DNA of 64,000 nt, taken from positions 14,322,001 to 14,386,000 of the forward strand of contig JBANAY010000003.1 of assembly GCA_037952775.1 (NCBI GenBank), written 5' to 3'. The notes beneath the pieces were generated by a model. That model was not told the origin of the DNA, ran no database searches, and worked only from the letters and a program-made list of their open reading frames with translations. The translations under genes and the position numbers were made by a program. The first letter of the stretch is position 1; every line of letters begins with the position of its first letter. This document shows, piece after piece, positions 21,093-31,256 of the stretch. This stretch comes from Clonostachys chloroleuca. Its lineage: Eukaryota > Ascomycota > Sordariomycetes > Hypocreales > Bionectriaceae.

Positions 21093-22913
21093 ATGCCGCC
21101 GCATAATGATCTCACGCGATATTATGATTTTTTTTTAGACCAGCTTGCTCGCAATTATAGTGGAGAGCAGATACTTTTTTCGCTGAATGAATTAATTATT
21201 GCTGAGGGTGGTAGTACGATTTCAATCCGAACCCTCCGACGTCACCTAGCCAAACTTGGTATTAGCCAGTCAGGAACAAGAGCTGATATATCTCATCTCT
21301 ACGAGGAGGTATCAGAGCGATATTTTCAAGGTGACTCAATTGAGGCTATACGGAGCGATGTTAATACTTATCTTCAAGATAGGGGCCTTCCAATAATGGC
21401 CCCTCGTACGTTCTTTCGGCAGCTCCAGGACTGGCATTTGGATACCCGACATCACGGCCTAGAGGCATCAGAAGAGCTTATCAACCGGGTGAAGTTCCTA
21501 TTCTATAAATACGGATACTCTGACCAATCCCTTCTTCGTGACCTTCAGCAAGAAGGGTTTTCCGTACATCCCTTTCTTATCCGGAAGATCCGATTCCAAG
21601 AAGGCCTCAAGCGTCGAGCGAAGACGAAGGAAGAGCAGCTTGTCGGCCTACAGCGCGCGCTCGAATTCTTCCAACAAGACCTTCAAAAAACCAGTATGAT
21701 CTTAGGGCTCGGCAGAGGGCTTCTTTGGAACTACGTGCGTCAACAAGGCAAGATCTTAATATCACAGCACCGGCTTTATAGTGCCTATGCAGCTATTTTT
21801 CCTCAGGAAGTCGCTGGCCGGCGTGATACGAAGCTCAGATATCGAGGTAACTTCAAGGTACCAGGGCCTAACTTCCTGTGGTCTCTTGACGGCTACGAGA
21901 AGCTGAAGAAGTTCGGATTTCAAATATATGCTTGTATTGATGCCTACTCGAGATGTATAATCTGGTTCTTCGTTGGAAGATCTGCGACGACCTCTATGAG
22001 CACGTTGAAGCAGTTCCTTCAAACCGTTAAGCAGCTACGAATGCGGCCCTTCCTCACCCGCTCTGACCACGGCACAGAGACTCCTTTGTGGGCAGCAGCC
22101 CAAGCCACGCTCGCGAAGCTTGGGCCTAAGAAACTCAAATTCATCGATATTGACGGAATTGAGCATTTCTATACTCAAGGGGATCGTCTTAGCAGCTGTC
22201 ACTCATATGGCCCTAGCACAAGGAATATCAGGATTGAATCCTGGTGGCGGCAGCTTCGTCACGGCGTTACAGATCGTTGGATCGCGTTCTTCAATGAACT
22301 CGCCGGATATGCGGTTTTCAGGGAAGAAAGTCAGGCAGATCAAATTGCGATATATGCTATTTACGGCGGTATTATTCTTGATGAACTGGCTCGGTTTGTG
22401 AGCTTGTGGAACGGCCACAAAATAAGGAAGCAGAAGAACCGCCCTCACATCAACCACGGCATCCCCCAAGACCTATATCACACACAAGAGGTTGAAAATT
22501 GGGGTGTTTCTTTGAGCGAAGATGATGAGGCTCAAGATTGGAAGCTCCTCAACGAGATGCTTAATCCTCTGCTTCCATTAGATATGGAATCTCTTCTTCC
22601 TGGCTTCACAATGAGCTGGTGCCAACAGCAGCTGGAAGAGATAGGATTTGACTCTCGGATTGATCTTCAAGATGACCCTGAGAGACCTTTTATTAATGAG
22701 TTTATTAAGCTACAGGATCGCATTAAAGCATACGAGGCAGCAGGGCTACAGCCGGAGCTAGCCCTCACCCCAATTTATAAGGGCGGCGTAAAGGAGTATA
22801 AGCGGCTACTTCAACGTAACTATACTGCAGATGCCGGTCTCTCTGGGGACGCTATTCCACGAGATATGCAAATAGAGATTGAAATAGCGGATAGAGAAAA
22901 TCCAGAGCTCTAG
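21093..22913 (+). CDS. integrase-core (rve-like) DDE transposase, 606 aa
   Basis: A single 606-codon ORF starting 72 bp inside the left inverted repeat. Residues ~20-60, ~80-115 and ~130-170 look like three consecutive helix-turn-helix modules (GSTISIRTLRRHLAKLGIS; MAPRTFFRQLQDW; DQSLLRDLQQEGFSV). Residues ~255-400 form an RNase H-like integrase core with D266 in FLWSLDGYEK, D325 in LTRSDHGTET and E382 in IRIESWWRQLR, followed by a helical region with WNGHKIR near 440. D-x58-D-x56-E spacing and the rve-type motifs place it with retroviral-integrase/IS3-like enzymes rather than Tc1, hAT or piggyBac. It presumably cuts and joins the 42-bp repeats and makes the 5-bp staggered target duplication. 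No stop or frameshift; all three catalytic residues are present. Confidence 0.9.
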   Translation: MPPHNDLTRYYDFFLDQLARNYSGEQILFSLNELIIAEGGSTISIRTLRRHLAKLGISQSGTRADISHLYEEVSERYFQGDSIEAIRSDVNTYLQDRGLPIMAPRTFFRQLQDWHLDTRHHGLEASEELINRVKFLFYKYGYSDQSLLRDLQQEGFSVHPFLIRKIRFQEGLKRRAKTKEEQLVGLQRALEFFQQDLQKTSMILGLGRGLLWNYVRQQGKILISQHRLYSAYAAIFPQEVAGRRDTKLRYRGNFKVPGPNFLWSLDGYEKLKKFGFQIYACIDAYSRCIIWFFVGRSATTSMSTLKQFLQTVKQLRMRPFLTRSDHGTETPLWAAAQATLAKLGPKKLKFIDIDGIEHFYTQGDRLSSCHSYGPSTRNIRIESWWRQLRHGVTDRWIAFFNELAGYAVFREESQADQIAIYAIYGGIILDELARFVSLWNGHKIRKQKNRPHINHGIPQDLYHTQEVENWGVSLSEDDEAQDWKLLNEMLNPLLPLDMESLLPGFTMSWCQQQLEEIGFDSRIDLQDDPERPFINEFIKLQDRIKAYEAAGLQPELALTPIYKGGVKEYKRLLQRNYTADAGLSGDAIPRDMQIEIEIADRENPEL

Positions 22914-23100
22914 AACAGTATATATTTTGATTTTTTCCCATCAGATTTAGGGTAGTTATTGATGAGTGTTATCAATCGCGATATCAATGCGTGGTGGTGA
23001 TATATCCACCTGCTGCATTCAGCTAAGCTTGCAACAGCCTCACCTCCACCTGCAATTTCCCCCCTTTCAACACCACAACACTTTGACTTTACCTATCAAG

Positions 23101-24435
23101 ATGGCTACACAACAGCAGATTTCTCATCGTGTGGTATTCAGGGAGCTTCAGAATATTTTTTTTCAACCTCTAGCGATAAATTCAATACCCACAAGGTGTG
23201 CGAAGCACCCAGGGAGGATAAAGCACTCACAGATCCAGGAGGTGTACGGGCACGAAGTTCGCTGCCCTTTCTGCCGCTTGGATTGGGCAAGACCTCTCGA
23301 TCTTGATACGAACTTCTCTCCTCCTCCTCCTCCTCCTAGGCAGCCTCATCCGGCATCTTCATCACGGGCTTCATCTTCACCGGCGTTAAATATTCCGCAC
23401 CAGTCTCCTGGCCCTAACTTTAGCAGATCCTCACCATCTTCAAGATCGTCAACGCCGGCTTCAACACGTGGTGAGAGGCTTCACATGTTCACAAACAGCG
23501 TGCACGAGGCAACAGCACAAACGCGAGGCGCTACAGACCATCCTCTAGATAATCCGGTTGGCCTACGGCTTCGTATCAAGCCTCTTCACTCAGAGGGATT
23601 CCTACTTTCAGCTGGCCTCTTCAAGGCTATGAAGTTGACCCCATTAGGTGAGAATTATGTCTTCTTCTTCCTCTATCATACTGACGATTCACAAGATATA
23701 ATAGACCTTCCTTTAATCCCGTGGGATCGAGCGAAGAGGCTTGGAAAAGATAGCCTTCTTGATGACTTCCTCTCTACCTCTCTCACACTCGAGAGCTTCG
23801 ATAAATCGCTCATACAATTCGGCACACGTTGGGATAAGGCGCCGCGGGCGGAGGCTGGCACCCTCTTTACAATAACCTCCGATAAGTGCCCTTTCGAAGG
23901 CAAGGATATATTTAGTAGGCGGAACGATTTCCAGTGGCAAATTGAGGAGAAGAGACTCGTCTTGTGGGTTGACCTACGGATAGTCACAGAAAAGCCTGTA
24001 TCACAGAAGAAGCCTCGTGCCGCTGCAAAGCCGCGCAAGCCAGCGGCCTCCCGCGAGATAAAGAAGGAGCGAGTTCTCGAGCTGGACCTCAATGCGTTCC
24101 CCCCACGCGAAGTTATTACGGAAGACGAGGAGGAAATAGAAGTTGATGGCTTCTCGATTAACGAGGAAGACGAGGAGGAGGAGGAGGAGGAGGAGGATGA
24201 GCAGCAGCAGCTTCAAGAAGCCTCTGTTGAAGCTGCTGTTGAGATAGCTGTTGAGTCTGACGAGCGAGAGGCACAGGAGCGTAGGCCAGAGAACACAACT
24301 GAGTCTCCTGATCGTCAAGTCTCAAGGAAGCGGCAAAGAGCCCTCACAAGTGATAGTAATAATCATCATGAAGATCGCTCTCATTCCCGTGCCGGGCGGC
24401 TACGGAAGGCCTCTGCAAAGTTGCGAAATGACTAG
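23101..24435 (+). CDS. transposon accessory protein: zinc finger, acidic C-terminus, 444 aa
   Basis: The second gene of the element, starting at ATG 23101 (context TCAAGATGGC); the frame is open further upstream but without an ATG. Residues 33-58 hold C-x2-H-x18-C-x2-C (RCAKH..VRCPFC), a likely treble-clef or short zinc finger. Residues 73-125 are Pro/Ser-rich disorder. Residues ~150-295 are a folded-looking domain with alternating strands (VGLRLRIKPLHSEGFLLSAG, YVFFFLYHTDD, RLVLWVDLRIV). Residues 300-325 are Lys/Arg/Ala-rich, 340-370 almost pure Glu/Asp, and the end is basic (SRKRQR, RAGRLRKASAK), a probable nuclear signal. I recognise no family. Its place in the element suggests a role in DNA binding, targeting or regulation of transposition, which is inference. 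Confidence 0.85.
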   Translation: MATQQQISHRVVFRELQNIFFQPLAINSIPTRCAKHPGRIKHSQIQEVYGHEVRCPFCRLDWARPLDLDTNFSPPPPPPRQPHPASSSRASSSPALNIPHQSPGPNFSRSSPSSRSSTPASTRGERLHMFTNSVHEATAQTRGATDHPLDNPVGLRLRIKPLHSEGFLLSAGLFKAMKLTPLGENYVFFFLYHTDDSQDIIDLPLIPWDRAKRLGKDSLLDDFLSTSLTLESFDKSLIQFGTRWDKAPRAEAGTLFTITSDKCPFEGKDIFSRRNDFQWQIEEKRLVLWVDLRIVTEKPVSQKKPRAAAKPRKPAASREIKKERVLELDLNAFPPREVITEDEEEIEVDGFSINEEDEEEEEEEEDEQQQLQEASVEAAVEIAVESDEREAQERRPENTTESPDRQVSRKRQRALTSDSNNHHEDRSHSRAGRLRKASAKLRND

Positions 24436-24610
24436 TTAGAAATATTCAAATAAAGCGTTGAATTCAAGCGTTGCATTTCCTCTAATTTCACCCTACATCT
24501 TGCAGCTTCGAAATTATAAATAATAAGAGAATAAAATATATGTGATCTGCCGCAAAATTCATTATTCCCGGTTTCTTAAAACCTGAAGCCGCTTGTGTTG
24601 AAACAAATTG

Positions 24611-24652
24611 AAAATGGCACTCGGGCAGTGTTTTTTTCTCCATACAGCCGTA
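24611..24652 (-). repeat. right terminal inverted repeat
   Basis: An exact 42-bp inverse of 20979-21020, followed at once by the GGCAT target duplication. It lies 175 bp after the accessory gene's stop codon. Confidence 0.95.
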
Positions 24653-24864
24653 GGCATAGCTGCGTAACTGCATAGCGGCTGAAACCGAGTAGGATTAAAT
24701 CAATCAATCAATGTACATACGTCGTCTTGTTCTCGAAGACCCGATTTGCCAAATGTACAATAATTGCGCTTGCGGCGCAGCAGCAAGAGAAAAATCAAGG
24801 TTCTGAGCTCATTGCAGACTACGGGGCAGATGTGGCAAGTCTATTCGTCCGGCTCCTCAGCACC

Positions 24865-25572
24865 ATGCCGCGGGCAATGCGGTTCAGAGAAGCCATGGAC
24901 ATTTTCAGCATATTGAAACTGCACCGTGCTAGCAAGGAAACGATTATCTCTAGCATGCCGCCCAGCCTTAGAAATATCTCCTTTGGGGTCGACTTTGCTC
25001 ACCTCGGACACCTCAAGCACACGAACCGGGCTGGCCAGCCCATCTGTGATTGGCGTGATCGAGGAAACGATTCCACGCCATTCGAGCTGGATGACAGCCA
25101 GAAACAGGAAATGGGCAGCAACGGGTTTTTTGAGATTACTATGGGGAAATCTCAATGTGTGATGGCTAGTCATGGTGTCGGACCTTGGTACGAATTGACA
25201 CCCAACGATAGCTGTGTAACTTGGGAAGGCCCGCAGGAAAGTGACGAGGTTTTTCTGTCAGAGGGTTGCAACCTCGTTTTGATTCGGCGAGAGGAGGAGT
25301 CCGAATCAGCACCTCAACGACGGACAGTACGTTATACACCCGGAGTACTCACGAATACTGGTGAGACCGATTCTATATCAAAGGCTGTGGCAAAGTTGCA
25401 TATCCTTAAGGAGCACTTACCCAGTTTGGAATACACAGACGCTGATTTCCGATCCGAGACGCGCCGGATGGATATTGAGCGGAAGTATGGCGAGTTGAGC
25501 TTGCAGCAGTTGGTGGTACTGGTTGTCTTCGCTGGTAGGCATCATGAATATTGGGATACACCATTGCAATAG
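24865..25572 (+). CDS. uncharacterised protein, 235 aa
   Basis: An open frame runs from 24727. The best ATG is at 24865 (CACCATGCC, a good fungal start context), giving 235 residues. There is no signal peptide or membrane segment. Features are a FGVDFAHLGHL segment, a GNDSTPFELDD segment, 'MASHGVGPWYELTPNDSCVTWEGPQESDEVFLSEGCNL' split by strand-like repeats, and a charged helical C-terminus. I do not recognise the family. The upstream open frame and nearby transposon leave open that the 5' part was lost when the element inserted. Codon use looks like a genuine gene and there is no internal stop. Confidence 0.6.
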   Translation: MPRAMRFREAMDIFSILKLHRASKETIISSMPPSLRNISFGVDFAHLGHLKHTNRAGQPICDWRDRGNDSTPFELDDSQKQEMGSNGFFEITMGKSQCVMASHGVGPWYELTPNDSCVTWEGPQESDEVFLSEGCNLVLIRREEESESAPQRRTVRYTPGVLTNTGETDSISKAVAKLHILKEHLPSLEYTDADFRSETRRMDIERKYGELSLQQLVVLVVFAGRHHEYWDTPLQ

Positions 25573-25741
25573 CGCATCCTGAGCACGTCTCTGGGTCATA
25601 TGCATATTCGAGGGTTGATATATAATGATTGGCTTCTAGATGGATATCTACCCTAGGCAACTATCTCCCTCTCGTGGTTATAGTAATGAGCGGGGTTTCT
25701 AAAAGGAATCGGAGCCTTGTAGTGCTTTGTTATTCTGAATC

Positions 25742-28124
25742 CTAGAAATTGACCAAGTCACATTGTTTCTTGGCTGATTCTGAAATTATGTCCGCCGCCC
25801 TGATACCCAGCATGTAAACAGATGTAACAGGAAATGCGCCTGGGGTGTGAGGGAAGATTGAAGCGTCCACAATGCGCAAGTTCTTGACACCATTCACGCG
25901 AAGTTCCGAATCCACGCAGTAATCGGTATTTCCCTTTGGACCCATTCGACAAGTAGAACTACAGTGGTGCCCGAAGGCTTCGTCTTTGAGGTTCTGGCGC
26001 AGGTCGACACCTTCCGCGGGCTGGAATCTCGTCAGGGGCGTGTAGGGTGCGGGAGCCGCATCCCAGGCGCGATAGGCAACTTCAGTGCCTTCCACAAAAG
26101 GATCCAGATCACGCTCGCCAATATCTCCTTGAAGCCAGTCGAATACAATCTCAGGGACGTCGCGCGGATCCTTGGATCAAAGAGTTACGGTGCCCTTGGC
26201 GTGGTCTCCATCGCCTGCTTGGTGCAGCTTGACGATATCCCATGTGAATACCGACGGCTGGGGAGTTGGGTGAGAGTAGCCTGGGTAGAAGCCTCGAAGC
26301 TCAACGCCGGCAAAACCAAACCAGAACTGGTCTGCCTGTTCACTCTCGCTCACCTGGGAGCGATATTAGACGGCGAGTGGAGCTGCAGCCTCGCCGTAAG
26401 GTCCAGTTCCGCTCTCTAGCCACTCCGTATAGCATGGGTCTGTTTCGTCGAGGGTCATTGTACATCGTGCGTTCGGATCGTTCTCCCAGGGCACCGAGGA
26501 GTTAACCAAAACAATGCCTTCGGTATGGTCTTGCAGGTACTTGCCCTAAAATATACGTGTTATTGAGCAGTGCGGGTCTTGAGTCTGTGAGAAATTACTT
26601 ACCACTGCAGGTAAATCCACAACCACAGGGATGCCGAGACTCTCCAGCTCTTCCCGAGGACCGATGCCGCTTAGCTTCAGGATCTGTGGAGTGTTGAAAG
26701 CGCCTCCTGCTACAATGACCTCCTTGGAAGCGAATGCCCTTCGTAGGGTACCGGTCTGATCTGGGTTATAGCGCTTGTCTGCACCATAGAGACCCTCACC
26801 GACCAGATACTCGACCCCAACCGCCGTCGGCTCACCAACGTCTTTCTCGTCAAAGAGAATTTGAGTGGCAAGAGAGTGAGTGCTAATGGTGAGTTGGTAA
26901 GCGGCAGAGCCATTTGCCGTGTCGACGAGGAAGTCTCTAGCACCAGGCCGCCTTCGCATACCGCTAGTGCTCACGACGAGCTGATAAACACCAGGTGTGT
27001 AAGTGTTTTCGCCGTTGACGTCGCGTTGAAGCAGGTGACCCAAGCCCTCTGTGTCTACTTCGACTCCTTCGATTTCATGCGCCAGGTTAGACATGACTTC
27101 TCTAGTTCCTGGTCGACCCGTTATATAGGTGACGTTGTTCTGATTGACCTTTGAACATGTCAGCACTCGCAACCAGCTATCTGAGGTGTTTGTTGAACTC
27201 TTACTGAAATCATACCGTCGAAACCATGCTTCGGTGTACCTTCTGGGAGGTAGTGAACTCTTTCCATGCGCTCGAAGTATTCCTCCATTGCCGCGATGCT
27301 CCCCATGACTCATCTCCTGTGAGCTGCGCCAGGTAGTCCCACTGCATTTTTTTTAGAGGTTATTAAGATATCGCAATAGCTAAAATGGAGGAGGATAAGG
27401 ATACACCGAGGATTTACATCGGCACTGCGTGGCTTGATGAAGTTCATGGCATTGGTCTGGCTGCTTCCACCTAAAGTAGCTCCACGGGGATAAAGAGTAC
27501 CCAGACTAATAATATATAATCAGACGCAAAAGACAAGAAAGGGGCGCTCTCAGAGCGCAGAAATCGGAGTGCTAAACTCACGGTGTAGCATTAGACGGAG
27601 GGTCAAGCCCATAGTAGATCGAGCCATCTTCAAGGCGATAGGAAAACTTGCTGTCCCTGCGACCTTGTGTCTCGTTCGCAAAATATCGAATATAGAAGTT
27701 CCAGGACATTTCGGGATCTTCCCCAGATGTAGGCCATCTACCATATGATTAATTGTTGTCAGCAAGCCTTTGATCCTTGAATCTGCCAACGAACTATCAG
27801 AGAGATCCTTACAAGGCTGGCATTTGTTGGCTAGGTGCTGTTCCATGATCCCCTCCGGCTTCAATCAGAAAGACCGAATGCCCCTTCCGAGCAAGACTTG
27901 CCCTATTGAGGAAATTATGGTCAATTGTGTTTCAGCCTATTGCAAAGAATTGGGTCCTAGAAATCATACGCCAAAGTCCCTCCTCCTGCACCGGATCCAA
28001 TGATGACATAGTCATGGATAATACTATCATTGGTAGTACCACCGGCAGGCAAGGCTGCGAGGGATGTTGGTAAAAGAGTCCAAGCCAGGGCCGAGACCAG
28101 CTTGAAATTGCGAGGTGCCAGCAT
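25742..28124 (-). pseudogene. GMC oxidoreductase (secreted FAD enzyme), seven exons, broken
   Basis: Minus-strand exons 28124-27970, 27902-27813, 27737-27582, 27505-27418, 27341-27205, 27148-26603 and 26545-25742 join with consistent phases. Features in order: signal peptide, FAD-binding DYVIIGSGAGGGTLA, RGATLGGSSQTNAMNF, the GMC signature GGAFNTPQILKLSGIGP, then FGHHCSSTCRMGP with the catalytic His and a PGAFPVTSVYMLGIRAADII tail. Expected length is about 658 residues. Breaks: one base short at the C run 27301-27304, TAA at 26366-26368 and TGA at 26177-26179. GMC enzymes oxidise alcohols, sugars or choline and pass electrons from FAD to oxygen; the substrate cannot be told. The two stops make it a likely true pseudogene. 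Confidence 0.85.
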
Positions 28125-29600
28125 TTTGAACCACTGGTATTGCGATATAATCCTATATAGATAGCAAGAAAGGTTGGATTGTTGGCATTTGGAAAGACTG
28201 AACTACGCGGCAACTCTTACCTATTATATACTACTTGCTTTGGAGTAATTATCCGTGGCCCAAAGCCATTCTACGGTGACATTCCTCTCTGGGTAAAAAC
28301 GCAGTCAACGACGATCCTTGAGTTAAACAAGATGCTTGGATTTACGGTCCTGGAGTTTCGGAAGTCACAAAAAGTCCTCCAGTTAAAAAAGATCATCGAT
28401 CCGGAGTATTCAGGAGTTCCGGAAGTTGTAGACAGTCTCGGAATTAAAAACCATACTGGAGACACAATTCCGGAATTACGATTACAGTTAGGGACAGTTC
28501 TGGAATTAAAGTCTCAGGCATTGATTGATAACCTAATTCGGCAAATGCTCTCGCATCGGAGAAGACCAGGGGGACCCTCGCACATATGGATGAGTCCATT
28601 CAAATCCCGGTTGTGGATATTACACTTGACCAAACACAGAAAAAATGACACTTAAAGCATACAACATGACTAAAGATACGCCGTATAAACCAATGTTGTT
28701 CTAAGCGCTGATACATAATTCTAACAACTACGTAACTATAATCCTTATCCAGAGCCTGAAGCTTACATATCCAGTGATCAGATTACTCCGTCTACCAGTT
28801 TTCTGTGCTAGCCGGAACTCCACCCTACTCTTTTCCATGCCCATCTGGATAACGCCCTGGCTTGTTCAATATGTGAAGGCAAGAACATTTGTTCTGGAAA
28901 CAGGACCAAGCCTTGCAAGTCTTCGTGGCTTGTCTCAAACAGGGACTCCGACCCTTGGATTGACCTCGATCCAATACCCTGTCCACATGCCCAGTTGGGA
29001 ACACCATTATTTGTCACATCGGAACCGACAAGACTTGTAATTTGTTTATTTATCGACGAGATATATATAGTGCTATTTTCCAAGGTAGCTAGTAAACTAC
29101 GATCGACGGATCAAAAATGTGACAATATTACAACGACTTAAACTTGCAGACAACATTTGAACATAAATATCTAGGTTTATCCTTAAGCCGTACGAGACAC
29201 CACCCACCGGACCTAGAAGCAGACCAAGGAGACGGGCTTATCGCTTCGCCGAGACCTCGAGAAGTACTTGGCACTCGAGCAACCTGTCGGCACAGTAGAC
29301 TCAAATATCCCAAAAGACGTGATTTAGTCTAATCAACCCACCCCGGGGCTCCTCATTTGGACGGATACCCACCTTTGGAGGTGGACACACGTAGCGTATG
29401 ATGACCACCGACCTCTGAATTTGAAACCTCGCTGACATTGTTTGCCACGAGTTGATTCGCTTCAAAAGAAATAGTGGAGACATGTATCGGCCCAAGTACT
29501 AAAACCATGAATCGGGCCGAATTTGATTTTTTACTTTGCTCATTGGGTCAGGCATTTGGGCCGTGCGAGTAGATCCGAGCTCGATATGCGGGCCTGTTGT
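28125..29600. other. intergenic with degenerate GGAATT-rich stretch
   Basis: No gene recognised. A 158-codon open frame at 28179-28655 is made largely of imperfect copies of (C/T)(C/T)GGAATTA/TTCCGGAA-like words between 28310 and 28510. This looks like repeat-derived DNA rather than a protein gene. Other short ORFs are featureless. Confidence 0.4.
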
Positions 29601-29623
29601 GCTCGTAAAGTTTGGGCCAATCA
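29601..29623 (+). repeat. dispersed CTCGTAAA motif copy
   Basis: GCTCGTAAAGTTTGGGCCAAT, the same motif as the other copies, with CCAATC instead of CCAATGA. Confidence 0.5.
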
Positions 29624-29771
29624 AGTCCCAAAGTTGTGACCGCTCGTGCTCCCCTAGGAAAGCTTTCCAGCCTCTCCGGAGTACGCAGTCATCATAAGGG
29701 TTTCCACCGGCTTTGTTCAAATGAGCGAGACAAGGGAGCCTTGGCTTATAGAACTTCCTTGACTCCTGTCA

Positions 29772-29894
29772 TACCATTGTTCATTGGCCAGTCTTTACGA
29801 GGAACAAGACGGCGTGAATACGCACTAGCCCAGCTCCACTCGCCATCATTTATGGATGCAACGCTGGGCAATCACCCAGCAATGCTTCCAGTTT
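29772..29894 (-). repeat. dispersed repeat, inverted partner of 42108-42240
   Basis: The reverse complement of 42108-42240 matches here over about 120 bases: CATTGGCCAGTCTTTACGAGG, CGCACT.AGCCCAGCTCCACTC, TTTATGGATGCAA and GCTGGGCAATCACCCA are shared. It includes the CTCGTAAA..GGCCAATGA motif on the minus strand. The two copies are about 12 kb apart and inverted. Confidence 0.7.
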
Positions 29895-29974
29895 TGACTA
29901 CCTACCGTATTGCAATGGCCGATCCTCTTGAGACGTTTGATGACGTGAGAGACGTTATAACCTTTGTTGACTGA

Positions 29975-30808
29975 TCTATGTAGGTTTCTTGAATACGCAT
30001 TTATACATTTTTGATTTCTATAGCCAATCTAGAGCATTTTGGCTATAAATAGAGCCATATTATATTGTATTGCGGTAGTTCTAGGGTAATCAACAGCGCT
30101 AGCTAACAAAAAAATCCACGATGTTTTGAGTACCTAAGTTTGTTGGTGTCGCCACCAACAGCTTCCAGTTATACAGGTAAAAGGGATATATTGAGACTGT
30201 TACTTCTAACTAGTAATTACAGAGGGGATCCGTGGCCCCTTATATCCTAGGGAATCCCTTGTTCGTAACCTCATGAGAGTAGCCCGGGCTCGGGCTTATA
30301 AGGTCCGTCAATTATCCCGTCAGTATATAATTTGTTAGGGATCTTCATATCCGTATGACTGAGGTCATGACCTTCCTTCAAACCGTGTGTTCAATGGGAT
30401 CAGAACGTTCTTCGAGGGATCGGGCCCGTGCCGATCTCTCGGTATTAGGTTGATCGTCAGGTCAGTAGGTTCGCGATCAATCCTACCGGCTAGGGTTGTT
30501 CGAGCGGATAGGTCAGGGCTCTCGATCGGTTTTAGTTAGGTTGTAACCTTCCAACCTAGCCAACTGACCCCTCACGGATGACCTGATCCTTCTAGGTCTG
30601 TTGAATCGTAGCCGCGGCTATCGTGTGATTGAACCTTAGTTTTGCCTTCGAAGCCGGGCCGGCTTCCACGGAATTCCTGATAGTATTTGCTAGTGAATTG
30701 TGTGTGCGTTCGAACAGGCTGGGCTGCGGGCTTCAACCTTCATGGATTATCTCGGTGATTGACGATATCCCTCTATCGCCCGCTTGGCACCAATAAAGTT
30801 ATTAACCA
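29975..30808. other. intergenic, nothing recognised
   Basis: About 0.8 kb with many imperfect GATCGG/CCGATC-like words around 30400-30560. No coding signal. Confidence 0.4.
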
Positions 30809-31080
30809 TGAAAGAAATTGACAACCTTTACAAGGAGAATGGGCTCGTCAAGTATCCTCCCCTAATTTATTTGTTACACGAGCTTAAATGGTATTCCAAC
30901 TTTTCATTTATCCTACTATAGACCCTTTAAAAGGTTAACCTGAATGGAAAGAGAGTTTTCATTACTGGAGCGTCCGATAACTTATGTTGTACTATGGTTC
31001 TATCTTACGCTGAGTCTGGCGTGTCTGTGATAGCTCTTGCGCCTGGCTAGATCATTCTCCCATCGTTGTGTCCTTGTCTG
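30809..31080 (+). pseudogene. decayed short-chain dehydrogenase relic
   Basis: The + strand reads like the N-terminus of the SDR at 8.7 kb: an 'IDNLYKENGLVKYPP' leader, then VNLNGKRVFITGASDN and VLSYAESGVSVIALA, matching the intact gene's ADLSGKRVLITGGSYGIG and VSYARAGASIIALA. Stops (for example the TAG near 30919) and missing segments show advanced decay. The glycine loop is destroyed (TGASDNLC). Only the first quarter of the gene remains. Confidence 0.65.
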
Positions 31081-31256
31081 TGCGGGATGCAATGTTGCTG
31101 GCAACCGACGCAGGGATTAAACAGCAAGCAGAAAATGGACGCGGTAACTCTATGAGTAATAAAACAGAAATCAGGTAGGATGAGATGTTGCTAGTAATTA
31201 TACGAGTAAAACAGAGATCACATGGGATGAGTGTCCCTTTGTGGAAACCAGCAATA

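Larger units (their letters stand above)
20979..24652 (+). mobile_element. intact two-gene DNA transposon with 42-bp TIRs
   Basis: A 3,674-bp element bounded by perfect 42-bp terminal inverted repeats (20979-21020 and 24611-24652), starting TACGGCTGTATGGAG and ending with its complement. A 5-bp target duplication GGCAT flanks it (20974-20978 and 24653-24657). Two long uninterrupted same-strand genes lie inside: an integrase-core DDE transposase and an unfamiliar zinc-finger/acidic protein, 187 bp apart. The perfect repeats, clean duplication and open frames contrast with the mutated sequence around it, so insertion looks recent. Termini TAC..GTA recall those described for IS3EU-type eukaryotic transposons, but that superfamily as I remember it makes 6-bp duplications. 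The class is therefore undecided. Confidence 0.92.

Noticed and set aside
28865..28940. Possible Zn2Cys6 cluster (C-x2-C-x5-C-x7-C)
   Set aside because: Spacing and basic residues do not fit the Gal4-type consensus, and no regulator protein follows.
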